A stretch of 64,000 nucleotides of DNA from Talinum fruticosum (taxonomy: Eukaryota; Streptophyta; Magnoliopsida; Caryophyllales; Talinaceae): NCBI GenBank assembly GCA_021018815.1, contig JAITYX010000104.1, forward strand, positions 682,001 through 746,000, given 5' to 3'. The notes beneath the pieces are model-generated. The model was not told the origin of the DNA. It made no database searches and saw only the letters and a program-made list of their open reading frames with translations. The position numbers and the translations under genes are program-made. Positions 22,050 through 33,432 of this stretch are shown here, in pieces (within the stretch, counting starts at the first letter, position 1; every line of letters begins with the position of its first letter).

Positions 22050-23927
22050 ATGGCTCGAGAACAATGGAGAGTTTGATGAAGGAAGATCTTCCAGCGAGAC
22101 CACCAAAGTTTAAAGGATCAAACTTCGTACATCTGCAAGAAGCTCATGGAATGCTTTCTCTTGGATCATGATGAAGATGTACGGAACATCATACGAGAAG
22201 GTAACTACATTCCAATAAGGATGGAGGAAACAAGACTCATGCCCAAGGTAAAGTTCGAGTACACCACTAAAGAGGCAAAAAGTTCAAAAAGAACTTTAAA
22301 TCAATGAACATTCCGATGTGCGCCATTAGCTCGGAAGAGTACGACAAAGTGTCAACTTTTGACATAGCCAAAGAAGTGTGGGACACTCTTGTCAGCACAT
22401 ATGAAGGCACAAGCCAAGTCGGACAAATGAAGATAAGCCAATATCTTCACAAGTATAAGCTGTTCAAGATGGAGGCGAAGAAAACATCACTCGGATGTTC
22501 ATCCGCTTCACCGAGATTACTAACAATCTCAAATCTCTAGGTAGAAAGATTTCCCATGAGGAAATGTGCGGAAAGATACTCGAAGTCTACCCAAGAGAAG
22601 ATGAGGTCCGAAGGTGATAGCCATCGAGGAAGCTCATAACCTCTCTCTATTAAAGTAAGACGAACTCATTGGGAAGCTACTCACCCATGAGATCCATCTC
22701 GGATGAAGAGACACCGAGGTCGACACTAAGAAGAATATTCCGCTGAAGGCCTCGAAAGCGAGAGAAGAAAATGCGAGTTCATCGGACTCAGAAGAAGATC
22801 TCATAGCACTTATCGCTAGAGGCTTCAAAAGAATAATGAAGCACAAGAGATGGGACAAACGGCCAAGAGAAGAGTTCTACAAGAAAGATAAAAAGGATAG
22901 AAAAGGTAAACACTCTTCCCCTTCAAAGCTATCTTTAACTAAGAACTCTTGCTGTTTTGAATATGGCGACGAAAGAACACATAGTCAAAAACTATCAAAG
23001 GAGAAAGAGGGACAGAAAGAAGAAGAAGGCTATGATGGCCACATAGAATGATGAAGATTCATCGGAAGAAGATGAAGACTCGGATGACTCAAAGTGTCCG
23101 ATGGTACTATCGGACTCGGAAGCTGAATCCGAGTCGGACTCGGATCACTCGAGACAGTGAGGAAACGAATCCTCGGGAGGTAATTAAATATTTCCTCAAG
23201 TTTTCCAAAGTTGATTTAGCTAAATATATTTATACTTTGGAAAAGAAGTCCAATTCGATTCTTCTTAGTTTAAAGAATAACTTGAGTCTATCACTTTTGA
23301 GAGCATTTCTTCGACAAATGAATTAGAAAAGCCGAGACTTACTCTATGAGAACTCAAGACTAGTGCTAATGAGGCTGAGGCTGAGTCCGAGTCACTCGAA
23401 GAGAAAATGAGCATCCGAAGCAAAAGCTCAATGAGTCCCAATAACTTGTTCTTAAGTTTATTCAAGGTTAGAAAAACCTTGACATGCTCTTGGGTCTTAA
23501 TGTGTCTCCTTCGAAAAGAATGACTTGGTTTTAACAAGGAGGGAGGAATCTAATGCCTACTTAAAGCTTTTCAAAAATGATTCCGAAGCTGTGAAGTTCA
23601 AAAAGGCTGAGCATGTTCCCATTCATAAGAATGAAAAGAGGACTAAGCCCGGACCAGCCTACAGGAGAAAACCTTCTCCACCGGTTTATAAAAGAAAAGA
23701 TTTTCAAAAGAAAGAGACACGGACTCGGTTTTCTAAAAGGAAGATTAAGAATCATATCAAACCCAAAGTTATTCAAATCTGGGTTCCCGAGAGTCTTCTT
23801 CCTCGGAAAATGACCACGAGTAAAGGGAGTTACTTGGGTTCGTTAGAGGAAGTGAGAAAGTAAAGTTTATTTCTTTCTTCCGGGTAGCTCACAAAAGAAC
23901 AAAAGGGCATTGGTGCCCGGACAGGTG
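22050..23927 (+). pseudogene. gag of Cop-R, frameshifted
   Basis: Starts at the atg at 22050. The core reads in pieces: PMCAISSEEYDKVSTFDIAK with EVWDTLVSTYEGTSQVGQ (22304-22440), TEITNNLKSLGRKISHEE-like sequence (about 22510-22560), the basic KHKRWDKRPREEFYKKDK (22836), a knuckle with Tyr for the second Cys (FEYGDERTH, about 22950), then the acidic linker, FSKVDLAKYIYTLEKKSNS (about 23200-23255), coiled coil and basic pre-protease segment. It ends where the reversed solo LTR begins, inside the protease motif. Confidence 0.87.
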
Positions 23928-25449
23928 TGAAGGTTTGCTCTTGGAAAGACTAAGTCACCCTAGAGGGGAGGTGAATAGGGTGATGAGGAAATTTAAACAA
24001 GGACTGGAAGATTAAATTCTAAAAGTGACTTTGACACGATCCGAGTCTAGATTGGACTCGGAAAAGTGTTAACTCAAAAATACGTGGACACCCTCCTAGG
24101 GCGAGAAAACCACGGGCGGTGCTAATCCAAGCACCAAGTCAAATCCACTATTTTGAATCCACAAAATACAGTAGAAAGACTCAACCAAAATTGCTCCCTT
24201 AGACAATTCCTTACAAGATTTTCCTAGAATCGAAGTTCTCTTATCCGATCTAGTACTTCCTAACTGAGGTAACCTTTACGAGTTAGGGACAAGCTGAGCT
24301 GAGTTAACTCTTATAGCTTAGTCAAGGGACCTTACTCGAAAGTAAGAATAAGTGTTTGTGATGGATTACAAGACCTTACAACTCGGAAAGATGTTAAATA
24401 CAGAGTTGGAGTTGTAAGTAGAAGATTGAATGAGAATTATACGAGAGAGAGATAATTTCAGCAATAGATTCAGCAATCTCCTCGTCTTGTGAAGTGGCTT
24501 CTATTTATAGATGACCAGACAGATTAGCTATTGTGACTATCTTCGATTAGAAGTCCTTTGTGACCGTTGCAATGGTTTTTCGAGTGACTCGGAAAATATC
24601 CGTTGAAGTGTGAACAATGGGCAATGGCTCTTGACTCCTTTGAATGTCCCAATCCACTAGTGGTATCTGAAAAGTAGGGTGGAGACCACCGTTGAGCTTG
24701 GCGTTGCAGATTTTAAGTTTTGGAAACAGACAACCCCGACACGATTGTCCGGGCCTTGATCATAAGTAGAAAAGCCTTGTCTGCTGGTGATTGACGAGCA
24801 TGAAGCCGATTACTTTTGTATTTCAAAAATAGGATAGCCTCGTTTAGATAACCTACAAAAGTAAATCAATTTGGTTCTCAAAGTATAAAATACTTTGGTA
24901 CAAGATTAGACACAAATAATAATTTAATTAAGATAATTAAGTGCCTAATTATCCGAGCCTCGAAAGAGTGGAATTTTCGAGTCTAATATCCATTATACTC
25001 AAATTCCATCCGAGTCGATCTAGAAGTAAAACAAGTTTGATAAAGAATATCGAGTAATCAAACTTGATGTAGACAAGCACAGTTCAAACAAAACATGCTG
25101 ACTTAGAAGGATGAATTAACACCGTAATTCAATCAAGCTTAGAATACAAAGTCGGACCTGAGTTTATGCACATTAGAGCAAATATTTGAACATGCAATAA
25201 CTCCGAGTGTTTTACGAGTGACTCGGAACTATGTGTGAAAAGATAAGCAAGAGTATGCTTTACGAGTCGATCAGAATCAAGTGAAAACATATGCAATAAT
25301 TTCTATAATACTCGAAAAGATTCTATATCACTCGGAAAAGTCTCTAAAGCACTTAGGATGACTTGTAATCAAAACTTACAAGAGATGAAGTACTGTACTG
25401 ATTCCTTGATGGTACCGAGAATGATATACCCGCCAAGTCCGAGTCTTCA
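23928..25449 (-). mobile_element. solo copia LTR-A inserted in the Cop-R protease motif
   Basis: 1522 bp, minus orientation, TGAAGGTTTGCTC...GTCTTCA. Flanks: (c)aggtg at 23922-23927 and cggtg at 25450-25454. The uninterrupted sequence in Cop-Q is gacggtggatgc, so the target was the protease D-S/G-G codons; the two flanks become identical if both are readings of CAGTG. The sequence is almost the same as Cop-U LTR-B (33433-34858 plus 45679-45770), suggesting a shared recent source. Confidence 0.93.
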
Positions 25450-28400
25450 CGGTGGATGCTCACGCTAGATGTCGGGAGACTCAAGACTCTTTTCCGAGTT
25501 AGAAGAGTATAAGGGAGGCAAAGTCACATTTGGAGATGATAGCGAGGGCAAGATAATTGGGATAGGCAAGATTGGAAAAGGAGACAATCCGGTCAACCTA
25601 GTCTACCTTGTCAAGGATTGAAGTACAATCTACTTAACATCTCTCAATTGTGTGACAATGGTCAAGAGGTAAGATTCACTCAAACCAACTGTTATATTTC
25701 GATGAAACTACCAAGGAGACCGACCTCTCGGGTAAGGGATCGGGTAACACCTACACTATTCCTCTTTCTTACCCTAGTCGAGTTTATCTTGTTTAAAAGC
25801 TTCTCTACATGATGATTCTTGGACATGGCATCGTAGACTAGGTCATGTTAGTGTGCACACCATTAAGAAGCTTGTATCTCATGGTTTAGTCGGAGGATTG
25901 CCTAACTGTGCATTTAAGAAAGATAAAATTTGTGAAGCATGCACAAAAGGAAAACAAATCGGATCATCTTTCAAATCTCTCAAAACTTCTTCCACATCCA
26001 AAGTGCTTAAAATGTTGCATATGGACTTATGTGGTGAAATCCCTATTAAGAGTCTCGGAGGTAAATCATATGTGCTTATGATTGTTGATAAATACTCACG
26101 ATTTACCTGGGTTTGTTTTCTTAAGCACAAAAATGAAGCTTTCAAAGAATTTAGCAAGCTCTGCAGGAAAATTCAAGTTGAGTCTCAAACTCGGACCAAA
26201 AGAATTCGAACCGACCATGGAAGGGAGTTCGACTATTCGGAATTTGTAGAATTCGTGATAAGAATGGTATCTCCCACAACTTCTCAGCACCAAGAACTCC
26301 TCAACAAAATGGAGTAGTGGAGAGAAAGAACCGAACTCTTGAAGAAATAGGAAGGACAATGATGTTTGAACATGATCTACCTTACTATTTTTGGCCCGAA
26401 GTAGTTAATACTGACAAACTACCCACTTGAATAGATGCCTCATCGGACCCATCCTAAAGAAAACCCCATACGAGCTCTACAAAGGGAAGAAACCCAACAT
26501 TTCATACTTCAAACCCTTTAGATGTACATGTTATGTTCATAACAATGGTAAGGATCACCTTACCAAGTTTGATGCTCGGTCGGATGAAGGTATTTTTCTT
26601 GGTTACTCATCTCATAGTAAGGCATATCGTATTTTTAATAAAAGAACTAACAAAGTGGAAGAAAGCATCCACGTTGTTTTTGATGAGATTGAACAGGGAA
26701 AACCAAGTGAGTCAACATTCTCGCTGATGATCATAGTGAAGATGAGCTCCGAAAGAGTCAAGGAAAGGTCACTCGGAATGAGGTAACTCGGAACAATCGA
26801 CTCATAATGAAACGACTCAAAAGCTAACACAGAATGTTAAAGGCCAATCGGATGAGCAAGCTCACTCGGAACAGGACTTACGAAGATCAACCAATTCAAC
26901 CTATAAATCTGGTGAACCGAGAGAACAGGTAGAGCATTCAAATATGCTTTGAGCCACCCACTCGAAAACATCTTGTCCGATATCAACAGTGGGGTAAGAA
27001 CTCATTCCTCTCTACAAAATCTATGTGCATTCACTGCATTCATATCATTAGCTGAACCCAGAAATGTACTAGAGGCCCTAAATGAACCTAAATGGGTAGA
27101 GGCCATACAAAAGGAACTCAATTAATTTGAAAGAAACCAAGTCCGGACTTTGACCAAACGACCTTTTGACCGCTCGATTACGGGAACCAAATGGGTTTTC
27201 AAGAACAAATTGGATGAAGGTGGGTTGGTAGTCGAAATAAGGCTAGACTTGTGGCTCAAGGATGCAATCAAGAAGAAGGAATTGATTGTGGGGAAACCTT
27301 TACACCTGTTGCTAGAATTGAAGCTATTAGAATCTTGTTGGCATTTGCATCAAGCATGAATATCAAATTATATCAAATGGATGTTAAATGTGCTTTCCTT
27401 AATGGTTTCATTGAAGACGAAGTCTATGTTGAGCAACCCCTGGATTTGAAAACTAAGAATTTCCAAATCATGTTTTCAAGTTGCAAAAAGCTCTTTATGG
27501 TCTTAAACAAGCTCCCGAGCCTAGTATAAAAGACTGAGCAATTTCTTAGTTGAAAATAATTTTAGAAGAGATCAGATTGACAAGACACTTTTTATAAAAC
27601 TAAGGGGAAAGACTTTCTTATTGCTTAGATCTATGTTGATGATATAATATTTGGAGCTACCAATGAAATTCTATGTCGAGATTTTTCGAGTTAATGAGAC
27701 AGGAATTTCAAATGAGCATGATGGGAGAACTCAATTTCTTCCTTGGTCTACAAATCAAGCAAGATAAGGATGGCATCTATGTCCATCAATCAAAGTATGC
27801 CAAGGAGCTACTGAAGAAGTATAAACTTCAAGATGTGAACATGCAGCAACACCTATGAGCAACAGACATAAAAGCTGGACTCGGACGAAAAGGTAAGGCG
27901 AGTAGATCGAAACTTTATCGAGGTGTGATTGGATCTTTGCTATATCTTACTTCCAGTAGGCCGGACATAATGTTCAATGTATGTCCGTGTGCAAGATTTC
28001 AAGCTAATCCAAAAGAATCACATCTCACCATGGTGAAGAAAATTTTCGAGATATCTTGGAGGGACTCGGAATCTAGGTCTATGGTACTCAAGAGACTCGG
28101 AACTAACTCTCACTTGGATACTCGGATGTTGACTATACTGGGTACAAGGTTGATAGAAAGAGCACCTCAGGAGCCTGCCGGTTTCGGGTCAATCCCTTAT
28201 ATCTTGGCACTCAAATAAGCAAAACTCGGTAGCTCTATCAACTACGAAGCCGAGTACATTGCAGCTGGAGCATGCCGTGCTCAGATTGTATGGATCAAGC
28301 AACACTTGAGAGATCTTAGACTTATATTCAAATCAATTCCAATCAAGTGTGACAATCGAAGTGCAATCGGCTTCGCTAAGAATCTAGTTCGAGCACTCAA

Positions 28401-28573
28401 AGACAAAGCATATTGAGGTCGGGTATCATTTTCTAAGAGACCATCCCGAGAAAGGTGATATTGAACTTGAATTCATTCTTATCAAACTTCAATTAGCTGA
28501 TATCTTTACTAAGCCACTTAGTGAGGATCGGTTTTGCTTTATTGGGAATGAGCTTAGCATTATTAACCCATAA
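25450..28573 (+). pseudogene. pol of Cop-R: protease end, integrase, RT, RNase H
   Basis: It resumes in the protease (GGCSR region), then WHRRLGHVSVHTIKKL (about 25828) and a long integrase frame at 25853-26317, with CEACTKGK, LHMDLCGEI, RIRTDHGREFDYSEF and PTTSQHQ. C-terminal integrase follows (KKTPYELYKGKKPNISYFKP, 26471). RT has [27 protein letters not shown] (27632-27643) and MMGELNFFLGLQIKQ (27718). RNase H covers 27925-28573, with IGSLLYLTSSRPDIMFNV and AEYIAAGACRAQ, ending INP-stop. Frameshifts sit at gtcgaaat (27231) and ttcgagata (28046). Confidence 0.92.
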
Positions 28574-29240
28574 TTATGTGCTTTTCTGAGTGAAATTACT
28601 TTGCATGATTATGTTTTACATTTTTACTTTTGTGTGTTAATTACAATTAGTTCAATTGAGCCAATAATACTGAGCTATAAGTTATTGCTTGTTTGCAATT
28701 TCGAGTCACTCGAAACATTATCGAGTCGGACTCGGATTTTGAGAAAAATGGACATCAAACTTGTGAAATCATCTCTAGATTAGTGGAGAATTTCAAAAAT
28801 TTCCTTTAAAATCTCTCTCTTCATCTCTCTCTCTCACGTGCATTGATTAGAGAACTAATCGTTGGCGGACAACCGCTAGAATTCTAACCGTTGGAGACCG
28901 GAACAGTCACACCGGTGCGAGGCGACCGTTGGAGAGTTGGGTCGAAATGAACACTAAAGGAAAATTCTTTCTCTATAAATGGCATCCTTTTTCCTTCATT
29001 TCACTATTTTACTCTCTACATACTCTCTCTCTCTCGCTTACTACATCTCGAGCAAGTTCACTTGTTCTCGAAAGAACAAATCGTCTCCGTGAAAGAAATC
29101 GATGCAAGCACCGATTGCTCTCGGCTCTCTCTCTACTCTTTCATTTTCTTTTTACTCTCTACTTTCTCTACTCGCTCTCTTTCTCTTCGAACTATCTCTC
29201 TCTCTCTCAAAGTTCATCTTCTCTCTTTTCACATTCAAAC
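28574..29240 (+). other. spacer between pol and the third frame of Cop-R
   Basis: Carries an A/T-rich stretch, then C/T-rich runs (28817-28847, 29019-29035, 29123-29225) ahead of the third frame. A frame open from 28929 runs through it into the third frame, but its leader is low-complexity (Ser/Leu-rich), and the ATG at 29241 matches the start inferred in Cop-T. The C/T tracts may serve as leader or splice-acceptor sequence for a subgenomic mRNA; that is only an inference. Confidence 0.55.
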
Positions 29241-30805
29241 ATGCCAAAAAGAGGTTCCCACCTAGACTTTCTTAGTTCTACAACCAAGAAACCTCGCACA
29301 AAAACCCAAGAGGGTCCTTCCAACCCCTCTAAAATCATTGTCACCCAACACCTAACATTAGATGACAAATTCTTACCAACCACCAAGTTTTCGTGGTTGA
29401 ACAATATCAAAACCACGAGGGTTTATAATTTCCTCTGTTTTAGCGAGTTCATCTACCCATAACTCGTTTCGAGTTTTACTCAAACCTCTCTAGCTCTGCG
29501 GGTATACTCACCTCAAGAGTTCAAGATGTTGTTGTCCGTATCAACATCTCTCTCCTCCACCGCCTATTCAAAGTCTCTTTTCTTTTCCTGAATAGCAACC
29601 CTATCCCTTTCAACGAGGTTGCTTGATGAATTCTTTGAGAAGTATGCAAAAGAAATCCCTAAGTCGCAAAAATTTCTCGGTGACTCGGATGAAGTCGAAG
29701 CCCGTCTTCTATGTTTCCTGCTGATGAGAACCTTCTTCTCTCGGCATTCGAGAAAAGATAACCCTAACTCTAAGCATCTCAAAGCACTCTTTGACATTCT
29801 CGAGGGCTACGAAGTAGACCTCTTTCTAGCCATAATCGAGTAGATGGCCGTTGTGCCAGCTCGGACTAAAAACTCTACCCCTCTTCCTTTCGGGGCTCTT
29901 CTCACTTTCATTTTCAAGCAATTCAAAGTTCCCCTCCCCTCGGATCCTAACGTTGTTTCTAAGGCTGCCGTTGTTGTTGGCAAAAAGAACTTCTTGGGTA
30001 TGGAAACCGGGAGACCCAACCAGGTGTCCGGGTCCATAGCTCGAAGCCGAGGTCGCCTTCTCCGCCTCGGACTCGGACCCAAACTCCTCTCTCTCTACCT
30101 CCTCCACCTGGTGGTGCCTCCACCTCAGGTGTTTCTCATGTCATTACTTCGCCTTGTCCACCGCAATAATGGACAAGCTCTCCTCTAAGTCCGCCAAAAT
30201 CAAGGACACCCTCCGGTCATTCAAGATTGTTATTCGATCAATACTGCTCGAGTCCCAAATCGAGAGCAACAAGATGTGCTTCTTGAGATGAAGGAACTCA
30301 TCAAGGGGCAAAGGATATGATTGAGCTCCTCTAAGAAAGGTGCTCAAAGGCTGCTCAGGACCCGGTTGACTTGACACATCTAAGGAGTCCATGAGCCGGC
30401 CAAATCCCCTCTTGGGAGGAAGAAGAAGAAGAAGAGGAGATTACAGCTGAGGAAGCTCCTCTCGAGGAGAAGGCGGAAGGGGAGAAGGAAGAAGAAGAGA
30501 AGGAAGAAGAAGGAGCGAAGCGAGTGGAGGGACAAGGTGCTCCCGCCCTCCAGCCCGGGACCGATCGGCTCGAGACAGTAGTCCGAGTGGGTCGAAGACC
30601 TCGCGACAAAGGTCGGTCGGTAGCTGTCCAGCCTGAGCAAGCACCTCCCTCGATCGAGATCCAAGAGGATGAACCTCTGGACGACCTGGTTCTAGGTCGG
30701 CAACCCGGAGCTGAGCCCATTCAACATCATCCCGCTCTTACCAGCGAAGGCGCACTCGCTTGTTCGTCCACCTCGACTCCGATCGTCCCCTCTCCACCAT
30801 CATAA
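29241..30805 (+). pseudogene. extra ORF3 of Cop-R ('env-like' / plant transposon protein)
   Basis: The start MPKRGSHLDF matches MPKRGNHPDF in Cop-T. It reads in pieces: NPSKIIVTQHLTLDDKFLP (about 29320), a segment resembling the IYP-L-V-x-F-Y-x-N-L / L-x-S-x-V-x-D-V/G-V pattern of plant 'envelope-like' proteins (29450-29560), PFGALLTFIFKQFKVPL (29890), then an acidic Glu-rich tail (30395-30540) and a Pro-rich end (VPSPPS, stop at 30803-30805). At 1565 bp it would encode about 520 residues. No clear signal peptide or membrane anchor is visible. SIRE/Maximus elements are known for such a frame; its function is not established. Confidence 0.78.
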
Positions 30806-31361
30806 ATTTTTTGTTTATCTCTGTTTTTCTTTTTTTTTGTCCGGACAACCAAATTGTATCTTCTTGATACATTCTTCCTCTTTTTGTTTTTTTCTGCAAG
30901 GCAAGGGGAGAATAGTTAGAAAAATTTGTTGTCTTGTTTAGGGGAGTTTCTTTTTTTGTATATATTCTTTCTATGTGAATATTAATGAAGTTTCTATTTC
31001 GTGCTTATTTATCTCTCAGTATAATTGTTTTCTGAGTTTTAATTTTTTTTCGAGTTCATCTTGCCCTCATATATCAATTCGATTACATATTATTTTTCTT
31101 GCTCCGATCTATCAACTCACTTACATTTTTTACTAATATAAGCAATAATCTAATCTCGATTTACTTCATTTCTATGCAATATTTCAGTTTTTAACTATGA
31201 TACAATCTAAGTTTAATTGCCCTCATAACATCTAAGTTTGAATCACTTTAGCTATTTTATACGATTCTATCTCTATACTCGACATATTCTTTGAGAAAGA
31301 ATGAAAAATCATGTCTATAACACTAACAAAGTTTCTATCTAAGTGTGGAATGTCTTTCATC
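30806..31361 (+). other. 3' untranslated region of Cop-R
   Basis: A/T-rich, T-tract-rich non-coding sequence between ORF3 and the PPT, including gcaaggggagaatagttag. The Cop-T equivalent is 36435-36802. No frame. Confidence 0.7.
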
Positions 31362-31374
31362 AAAAAGGGGAGAT
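31362..31374 (+). other. polypurine tract of Cop-R
   Basis: aaaaaggggagat immediately before the 3' LTR start at 31375. It would prime plus-strand DNA synthesis. The identical tract lies next to the Cop-T 3' LTR. Confidence 0.9.
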
Positions 31375-32415
31375 TGAAGACTTAGACTTTGCATGTATAA
31401 CATTCCGAGTACTATCAAGGAATCAGGTACAAACTTCATCTCTTGTAAGCTTTGATTACAAGTCATTCTAAGTGCTATAGAAACTTTTACGAGTGATACG
31501 AGAACCTTCTCCGAGTGTTACGAAACTATTACATATGTCTTCTTTTAATTCCGATCGACTCGGAAAGCATACTCTTGCTCATCATTTCACACTTATAGTT
31601 CTGAGTCACTTAGACATATCGCATGTTCAAAGATTCGCTCTAACACGTTTAAACTCGGGTTTGACTTCATATTCCAAGTTCAAGTGAATTACGGTGTTAA
31701 TTCATTTCTTTAAGTTCGCTTGTTTTGTTTGAACTATATTTGTCTAGATCAAGTACTCTTACTCCGATATTCTTTATCTAACTTTATCTTTCTCCAAATT
31801 GACTCGGATGAAATTTGACTGTAATGGATATTAGACTCGAGAGAATTCCACTCTTCTAGGACTCAAATAATTATGCACTTAATTATCTTAATTAAATTAT
31901 TATACGTGTCTAATCTTGGACCAAAGTATTTTATACTTTGAGAACCAAATTTGATTTACTTTTGTAGGTTATCCGAATGAGGTTATCCTATACCGAGCTT
32001 CAAGATATCAAATCACTAACAGACAAGGCTTTTTCTACTCTAACTAAGACCCGGACACTATGTCGGGGTTGTGCATTTCCAAAGCTGGAAATCTTCAATG
32101 CTAAACTCAATGGTGGTTTCCATCATACTTTTCGGACACCACCGGTGGATTGGGACATTCGAAGGAGTCAAGAGCCGTTGCATAACATTCACATCCCAAC
32201 GAATCTTTTCGAGCCACTCAAAAGAACAATTATAATGCTCTCGAGAGGACTTCTAATCGGAAGATAGTCACAACGCCTAATCCGCTTGGTCATCTATAAG
32301 TAGAAGCCAAGTCTCAAGACTTGAAGATTGCTTGGAATCATTGTCAATACACATACTTAAGAAAAAGTCTTTGTATTCATACTCAATCTTTACTTACAAC
32401 TTACGTACTTAACAT
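31375..32415 (+). repeat. 3' LTR of Cop-R, truncated
   Basis: Begins tgaagacttagactttgcatg like the 5' LTR. It runs through the TATA region and stops at gtacttaacat (32415), where a minus-strand LTR of Cop-U begins. About 430 bases of its 3' end, including the end inverted repeat, are missing and do not reappear to the right of Cop-U. Confidence 0.88.
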
Positions 32416-32785
32416 TAAAGGTTTGCTCTTGGAGAAACTAAGTCATCCTAGAGGGCGTGAATAGGGTGATGGGAAAATTTAATCAAGTAATGGAAGAATA
32501 AAACTAGACAAGACTCCGAGAAGAATGCGAGTTTAGATTGAACTCGAGAAGGTACTAACTCGGAAAGTTACGTGGAAACCCTCCCGGGGCGGAAAACCAC
32601 GGCCAATGCTAATCCAAGCACCAAGTCAAATCCACTATTTTGAATCCACAAAATACAGTAGAAAGACTCAACAAGAATTGCTCCCTTAGACAATTCCTTA
32701 CAAGATTTTCCTAGACTCGAAATTACCTTATCCGATCTAGTACTTCCTAACCGAGGTAACCATTACGAGTTAGGGACAACCGAGC
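32416..32785 (-). repeat. partial 3' LTR of Cop-U
   Basis: Starts taaaggtttgctcttgg (TGAAGG with one change) and follows the family LTR for about 370 bases to gacaaccgagc. There it fuses to gag sequence at a ccgag(c) word that both partners share, i.e. with microhomology. Confidence 0.85.
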
Positions 32786-33373
32786 CGAGCCTCTTCAATG
32801 GCTATTACCTTGGGACCCCATCTTCTCTTGGGTACACATCTGAGTATCTTTCTGCACATTTCCTCATGGGAAATCTTTTTACCCAGAGATTTGAGATTGT
32901 TAGTAATCTCGGTGAAGCGGATGAACATCTAAGTGATGTTCCCTTACAGCTCCATCTTGAACGGCTCGTACTTGTGTAGATATTAGCTTATCTTCGCTTG
33001 TCGACCTGGCTTGTGACTTCATAAGTGTTGACAAGTGTATCCCACACTTCTTTGGCTGTGTCACAGGCCGACACTCGATCGTATTCTTCCGAGCCGATGG
33101 TGCACATCGGAATGTTCATCGCCTTAAAGTTCTTTACGAACTTCTCTGCTTCCTTGGTAGTGAACTCGGCCTTTGTCTTGGGCACGAGTCTTGTTTCTTC
33201 CGTCTTCATGGGAATGTAGTTGTCTACTTGTATGACGTTCCAAACATCTTCATCGTGATCTAACAGGAAACATTCCATGAGCTTCTTCCAGAGTGCACGA
33301 AATTAGATCCTTTGAACTTCGGTGGTCTACTAGAAGATCTTCCCTCATCGAACTCTCCATTGTTCTAAGCCAT
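32786..33373 (-). pseudogene. gag fragment of Cop-U
   Basis: The minus-strand start at 33373 (ATG at the conserved place) leads to MECFLLDHDEDVWNVIQVDN, NYIPMKTEETRLVPKTKAEF, KNFKAMNIPMCTIGSEEYDR and KEVWDTLVNTYEVTSQV (33278-33000), then a frame change and ITNNLKSLGKK-like and KVIAIEE-like codons up to the deletion point near 32790. Only the capsid-like N-terminal half is left; there is no knuckle or pol. Confidence 0.87.
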
Positions 33374-33419
33374 TTGATCTTTAAACCTATGGATAGTTAG
33401 ATCCTTTACGAAAGGCTAG

Positions 33420-33432
33420 GCTCGATACCAAT
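33420..33432 (-). other. primer-binding site of Cop-U
   Basis: gctcgataccaat on the plus strand (minus: ATTGGTATCGAGC), next to the LTR start at 33433; same CGAG spelling as the others. Confidence 0.85.

Larger units (their letters stand above)
16120..32415 (+). mobile_element. Cop-R: copia (SIRE-like) element with nested insertions
   Basis: Plus strand: 5' LTR (16120-21990, interrupted), PBS, gag, pol (interrupted by a reversed solo LTR), an extra third frame (29241-30805), PPT and a 3' LTR (31375-32415) cut short by Cop-U. Without insertions the internal part is about 7.9 kb, close to Cop-T. The 3' target duplication cannot be tested because the LTR end is missing. Confidence 0.92.

Noticed and set aside
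30355..30720. 121-codon minus frame rich in Ser
   Set aside because: Antisense of the Glu-rich tail of Cop-R ORF3 (gaa/gag codons read backwards).
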